NCBI GenBank assembly: GCA_023396555.1
Contig: JAEWWC010000163.1
Location: 1-10,784, forward strand
Reading direction: 5' to 3'
Length of the DNA stretch: 10,784 nt
Source of the DNA: Bacillota bacterium
GTDB taxonomy: Bacteria > Bacillota > Clostridia > Christensenellales > SZUA-584
The notes under the pieces were generated by a model. That model saw only the letters and a list, made by a program, of their open reading frames with translations, was not told the origin of the DNA and did no database searches. A program made the translations under genes and the position numbers. Shown in pieces: positions 7,858 to 10,784 of this stretch (positions within the stretch are counted from its first letter, which is position 1; the number at the start of each line of letters is the position of its first letter).

Positions 7858-10051
7858 CCGCCTTGCGCTTATGGTTCTTCACGCACTCCGGGTTGGAGCA
7901 TTTCTTGAAGCTGCTGCCGCCCGACAGACGTCGCAGCACCATCATGGAGCCGCACGCTTCACACTTCTCGGCGATAGGCATATCCCACGACACGAAGTCG
8001 CACTCCGGATAGCCCTCACAGCCGTAAAACGTCTTCCGTGTCTTGGCGGAACGCTTTTCCACGATGCGCTTGCCGCACTTGGGGCACGGCGTATCGATGT
8101 ACTTGACCACCGGCTTGGTGTTGCGGCACTCGGGGTAACCGGGGCAGGCCAGGAACGGCCCGAACCGCCCGTCCTTGTACACCATCATGCGGCCGCACTT
8201 CTCGCACGCCACGTCGGATTCCTTCACCGGCAGTTCCACGCGCTCAATGCTCTTGTCCGCTTCCTCTATCGTCTGCTCAAACGGCGTATAGAAGTCGCGC
8301 AGCACATTTTTCCACTGCTGTCCGCCGTTCTCGATATCGTCCAACTTGTTCTCGAGGTCCGCCGTGAATTCCACATCCACGATGTCCGAGAACTTCTGCT
8401 TCATCAGATTGTTAACGATCACACCCAGTTCTGTGGGTTTTAAGGACCGGCCTTCCTTTTCGATGTAGCGCCGCTCCTGTATCGTCGAGATGATAGGCGC
8501 ATACGTGCTGGGCCTCCCGATGCCCTTCTCCTCTAGCGCGCGCACCAGCGTCGCCTCGGTATAGCGGCTGGGCGGCTGAGTAAAGTTCTGTTTGGGCGTC
8601 AGCGATTTCAGCGGGCACACCTCGCCTTCCTTGAGCGGCGGCAGTATGTTGTCCTTGTTGTCGTCGTCGTCGCCGGAAAAGCTCGCAGTATAGCCCTTGA
8701 ACACCATATGCGAACCGGTCGCGCGGAACGTGCAGTCGCCCGCATCGATGTTCACCGCCATCGTCTCGGAGACGGACGGCGTCATCTGGCTGGCCACAAA
8801 GCGCGCGTAAACCAGCTTATACAGCCGGTACTGATCCTTGGACAGCGTGTTCTTCAGTGACTCAGGAGACAGCTCCATGTGCGACGGGCGAATCGCCTCG
8901 TGCGCGTCCTGTGCCTTCTGTGATTTCTTGAAGTAGTTGGGCTTCTCGGGCAGGTAGTCCGGCCCATAATGCTGCACGATGTGCTCACGCACTGCGACCA
9001 GCGCTTCATCGGACACGCGCGTCGAGTCGGTACGGATGTACGTCACTAAACCCACCGGTCCGTTCTGGCCGATCTCCACGCCCTCGTAAAGCTGCTGTGC
9101 CACCAACATCGTACGCTTGGCGGTAAACCCCAGCGCGCCGGAGGCAGCCTGCTGCAGATAGCTGGTGGTAAACGGCGGCGGCGCATTCTTCCTCTTCTCG
9201 CCCTTTTTGATGGACGTGACGACATAGTCCTTGCCGTCCACTGCTTTCAATATTTCGTCAGCTTGTTCTTTGTTGTGCAGCTCCATCTTTTCGCCGCTGC
9301 GCCCATAGAACTTCGCCTCAAACTCCTGCGAACCAGCGGCGTTTTTCAGCGCCGCGGTAATCGTCCAGTATTCCTCCGGCACGAATGCCGTGATCTCATC
9401 CTCCCGGTCACAGATGATGCGCACCGCGACGGACTGCACACGCCCCGCGGAGAGTCCCTTCTTCACCTTGCGCCACAGCAGTGGAGACAGCTTATAGCCC
9501 ACCAGTCGGTCCAGCACGCGCCGCGCCTGCTGCGCGTCCACCAGATCGATGTTTAGCTGCCGGGGGTGACTGATCGCATTGGTCACCGCGTTTTTGGTGA
9601 TCTCGTTGAACTCGATACGGCTCACCGCACCGGGATCAACGTCCAGCATCTGCGCAATGTGCCACGATATCGCCTCGCCTTCACGGTCCGGGTCTGTCGC
9701 GAGATAAACATGGCGCGCGCCGCCGGCGCCCGCCTTCATCGCGGAGATCACGTCCTTTTTGCCGCGTATCTGTATATATTTCGGTTCAAAATTATGCTCG
9801 ACGTCCACGCCCAGCGTGCTCTTGGGCAGGTCCCGCACATGTCCGCCGCTGGCCTGCACCTTATAACCACCACCCAGAAACTGGCTGATCGTCTTGGCTT
9901 TCGCGGGAGACTCCACAATCACCAGATCGTATGCCTTTCTGGAAGCGGGCTTTGCAGCGGACTTTTGCTTCACGCCGCTCTTCTTGGCTGCGCTGCCGCT
10001 CTTTGCCGTACCCGGTTTTTTCTTCGTCTCTTTTGCGGTGCTCTTTTGCAT
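7841..10051 (-). CDS. topA: DNA topoisomerase I (type IA)
   Basis: Relaxes negative supercoils by single-strand cleavage through a 5'-phosphotyrosine. With the start at 10051 it has 736 residues. A Lys/Ala/Ser-rich low-complexity tail (1-39) precedes the Toprim domain (DLVIVESPAKAKTI with Glu47; DPDREGEA with Asp120, Asp122 and Glu124). Next come the type IA core (SAGRVQSVAVR at about 201-211) and the catalytic block GLVTYIRTDSTRVS with Tyr338. Three C-terminal four-cysteine zinc ribbons follow, at about 616-637 (CEKC..CPGYPEC), 656-684 (CPKC..CEGYPEC) and 697-723 (CEAC..CSNPEC). An in-frame ATG at 10063 would add four residues but lacks a good ribosome binding site; GGAG 6 nt before 10051 favours the shorter form. 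It is first in the operon, with its own promoter and leader upstream. Confidence 0.97.
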   Translation of the reverse strand: MQKSTAKETKKKPGTAKSGSAAKKSGVKQKSAAKPASRKAYDLVIVESPAKAKTISQFLGGGYKVQASGGHVRDLPKSTLGVDVEHNFEPKYIQIRGKKDVISAMKAGAGGARHVYLATDPDREGEAISWHIAQMLDVDPGAVSRIEFNEITKNAVTNAISHPRQLNIDLVDAQQARRVLDRLVGYKLSPLLWRKVKKGLSAGRVQSVAVRIICDREDEITAFVPEEYWTITAALKNAAGSQEFEAKFYGRSGEKMELHNKEQADEILKAVDGKDYVVTSIKKGEKRKNAPPPFTTSYLQQAASGALGFTAKRTMLVAQQLYEGVEIGQNGPVGLVTYIRTDSTRVSDEALVAVREHIVQHYGPDYLPEKPNYFKKSQKAQDAHEAIRPSHMELSPESLKNTLSKDQYRLYKLVYARFVASQMTPSVSETMAVNIDAGDCTFRATGSHMVFKGYTASFSGDDDDNKDNILPPLKEGEVCPLKSLTPKQNFTQPPSRYTEATLVRALEEKGIGRPSTYAPIISTIQERRYIEKEGRSLKPTELGVIVNNLMKQKFSDIVDVEFTADLENKLDDIENGGQQWKNVLRDFYTPFEQTIEEADKSIERVELPVKESDVACEKCGRMMVYKDGRFGPFLACPGYPECRNTKPVVKYIDTPCPKCGKRIVEKRSAKTRKTFYGCEGYPECDFVSWDMPIAEKCEACGSMMVLRRLSGGSSFKKCSNPECVKNHKRKADGGEE

Positions 10052-10203
10052 ACTCTTCTCCATGCCTGTCTTAATGCGAAGCTGCCGTAGTCGCTCCTCC
10101 TACTATTTCGCCGGAGGCGGCGCGTTTCATTAGCCTCTTTACCGGTGGTTATCGCTATTTTATGCGATGAAACACCTTTTGAACACATCTTTAAGCCCTG
10201 CAA
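10052..10203 (-). promoter_or_regulatory. Structured 5' leader of the topA operon
   Basis: A leader of about 150 nt is predicted from the promoter to the topA start. Inverted repeats seen are GTTTCAT/ATGAAAC (10124-10130 with 10167-10173), ATCGC/GCGAT (10151-10155 with 10164-10168), a perfect CGCCG/CGGCG hairpin with 4-nt loop (10109-10122), and GTAG/CTAC (10087-10090 with 10100-10103). The last presents an orphan Shine-Dalgarno-like AGGAGGAG (10094-10101) in its loop, with no ATG, GTG or TTG at usable distance. A CCTCC (10113-10117) could pair with that GGAGG. I recognise no known riboswitch class; the regulatory role is inference. Confidence 0.4.
10056..10061 (-). promoter_or_regulatory. 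Ribosome binding site deciding the topA start
   Basis: On the minus strand GGAGAA lies here, with the GGAG core 6 nt before the ATG at 10051. It overlaps the alternative ATG at 10063, so initiation at one start should interfere with the other. The upstream ATG has only a poor ACAGG before it. Confidence 0.6.
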
Positions 10204-10209
10204 GTGCAA

Positions 10210-10238
10210 ATTATATAGAAGGTGATGGAAAAAATCAA
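10210..10238 (-). promoter_or_regulatory. Sigma-70/SigA-type promoter of the topA operon
   Basis: On the minus strand: TTGATT (10233-10238, 4/6 to TTGACA), a 17-bp spacer, and perfect TATAAT (10210-10215). Transcription should start near 10203, about 150 nt before the topA start. No better candidate is seen between the two divergent genes on this strand. Confidence 0.75.
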
Positions 10239-10284
10239 GCCTATTCACTGCGGCATGCCAGTCCGGCGCTGTAAACGGAACCGC

Positions 10285-10418
10285 TGCAGTCAATACTCAG
10301 CGGTATATCAATACCCAAAAAGGCTGTGACGTAAAGGGTTCAAAGTCTTTATGCAGCTCTATTATATATGAAGAAATACTTTGGCGGCTGATTGGGACAA
10401 ACTGGAGTATTGACTGCA
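10285..10418. repeat. 134-bp segment bounded by a perfect 14-bp inverted repeat
   Basis: TGCAGTCAATACTC (10285-10298) and its exact reverse complement (10405-10418) flank 106 bp of AT-richer sequence. The inside has an imperfect hairpin (about 10323-10356, GCTG/CAGC with AAAG/CTTT) and a second TCAATAC at 10308-10314. No clear target-site duplication adjoins the ends. It could be a MITE-like remnant, a paired operator, or the stem of a structured RNA. The repeat is certain; its nature is not. Confidence 0.55.
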
Positions 10419-10604
10419 CCTGTTAACATCTCCGGTTGCCGCATACAGTTTTCTCAAGCCGATTCGTCATACCCTTTAACGCTTTAAACTCGGAAAGGGG
10501 GCCTTGGCAGTACGGGTTCTATATGCCCCGAAGCTCTGCATAATCTTATCCCTACCGGTCATCCGCGGTTTTTTTCGACTTTTGTCGCTATTTGGCGCAC
10601 TTCG

Positions 10605-10636
10605 TTGACAGCGGATTCGCGTTGGTGTACTGTCAA
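10605..10636 (+). promoter_or_regulatory. Candidate promoter with overlapping dyad operator for the GntR-like gene
   Basis: TTGACA (10605-10610, perfect -35) is followed after 17 bp by TACTGT (10628-10633), which keeps the three most conserved -10 bases. A perfect 7-bp inverted repeat, TTGACAG (10605-10611) / CTGTCAA (10630-10636), overlaps both elements, the arrangement expected of an autorepressor site. A further TACTATCAAT (10652-10661) repeats TACTGTCAAT (10628-10637) 24 bp downstream. The start codon is about 70 bp downstream. Confidence 0.4.
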
Positions 10637-10707
10637 TCATGTAAGCTTATATACTATCAATTTCACTGTTTGGCTGTTTTCAAAGGATATGACGATTGGA
10701 GCCTGCC

Positions 10708-10784
10708 ATGAACACAGAAAACAAACCCGCTTATCTGAAAGTCTACGAAACGCTCAAAGCCGCAATCCGTCAAAGCTACGCCCC
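10708..10784 (+). CDS. Probable GntR-family transcriptional regulator, 3' truncated
   Basis: Only 25 codons are present. The N-terminus (MNTENKPAYLKVYETLKAAI, then RQSYAP) matches the first helix of GntR winged helix-turn-helix domains, which typically read like PLYLQIYEALKEKILSGEYKPGDRLPSE. The ATG at 10708 has GGAG (10698-10701) 6 nt upstream. An overlapping open frame from ATG 10689 has no comparable support. The effector domain lies outside the window, so the subfamily and ligand cannot be told. It is divergent from topA and may bind the dyad upstream. Confidence 0.6.
   Translation, partial: MNTENKPAYLKVYETLKAAIRQSYA

Larger units (their letters stand above)
10239..10707. other. Divergent intergenic region without a supported gene
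   Basis: Together with the topA leader and promoter this makes about 650 non-coding bp between divergent topA and the GntR-like gene. It contains the 134-bp inverted-repeat segment (10285-10418), TCAA(T/C) motifs in both orientations, a T7 run (10569-10575) after a weak ACCG/CGGT stem, and a promoter/operator-like dyad near 10605-10636. I see no convincing small reading frame with a ribosome binding site, and no tRNA. Confidence 0.7.

Noticed and set aside
7331..8443. Long open frame opposite trmFO and topA
   Set aside because: It spans the overlap of two confidently identified genes on the other strand and has no recognisable domain.
9970..10188. Possible upstream reading frame on the minus strand from ATG 10188, overlapping the topA start out of frame
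   Set aside because: Only a weak AGGG precedes it, the product is Arg-rich like other shadow frames, and it runs on in the wrong frame of topA. A regulatory uORF is not excluded but not supported.
10337..10347. GGTTCAAAGTC resembling a tRNA T-arm
   Set aside because: The loop is not followed by the required C61, and there is no acceptor, D or anticodon stem around it.
10554..10575. T7 run after ACCG/CGGT as a plus-strand terminator
   Set aside because: The stem is only 4 bp, and no plus-strand gene or clear sRNA promoter lies upstream.

Overview
The window looks like a chromosomal segment of a GC-rich member of the Bacillota, probably class Clostridia. The evidence is the tight gene run topA-trmFO-hslV-hslU, which is the Bacillota order (B. 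subtilis topA-gid-codV-clpQ-clpY-codY), the folate-dependent TrmFO, the strong GGAGG-type ribosome binding sites, and a nucleotidyltransferase fused to a phosphomannomutase-like domain. A sampled line of the host genes is about 60% GC. I cannot fix the family or genus from sequence alone.

Layout, left to right. (1) Positions 2-913 (+) hold the C-terminal three quarters of a divergent acetate/propionate kinase, cut by the window edge. (2) Positions 914-2000 hold an AT-rich island (28-35% GC in sampled lines) with one orphan gene, 1091-1876 (+). It is bracketed by two inverted copies of a hairpin-rich repeat, at 928-1024 (+) and 1926-1988 (-). (3) Positions 2001-4391 (-) encode a 796-aa sugar-nucleotidyltransferase / left-handed beta-helix / degenerate phosphohexomutase fusion. 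(4) Positions 4392-4635 hold a third repeat copy (4469-4558) and the intrinsic terminator of the following operon. (5) Positions 4636-10051 (-) are a compact operon topA-trmFO-hslV-hslU, with a 17-nt overlap and gaps of 1 and 2 nt. It is driven by a near-consensus promoter at 10210-10238 through a structured leader of about 150 nt. (6) Positions 10239-10707 are non-coding and divergent. They contain a perfect 14-bp inverted repeat spanning 134 bp and several TCAA(T/C) motifs. (7) From 10708 (+) the first 25 codons of a probable GntR-family regulator run off the window.

Functionally, the operon joins housekeeping roles: DNA supercoiling (TopA), m5U54 tRNA modification (TrmFO) and ATP-dependent proteolysis (HslUV). 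The left half has acetyl-phosphate/acetate metabolism and nucleotide-sugar synthesis. The least ordinary parts are the three-copy structured repeat, whose hairpin stems show compensatory base changes; the AT-rich orphan gene between two inverted copies of it; the catalytically altered acetate-kinase-like and mutase-like domains; and the two non-coding regions upstream of topA.
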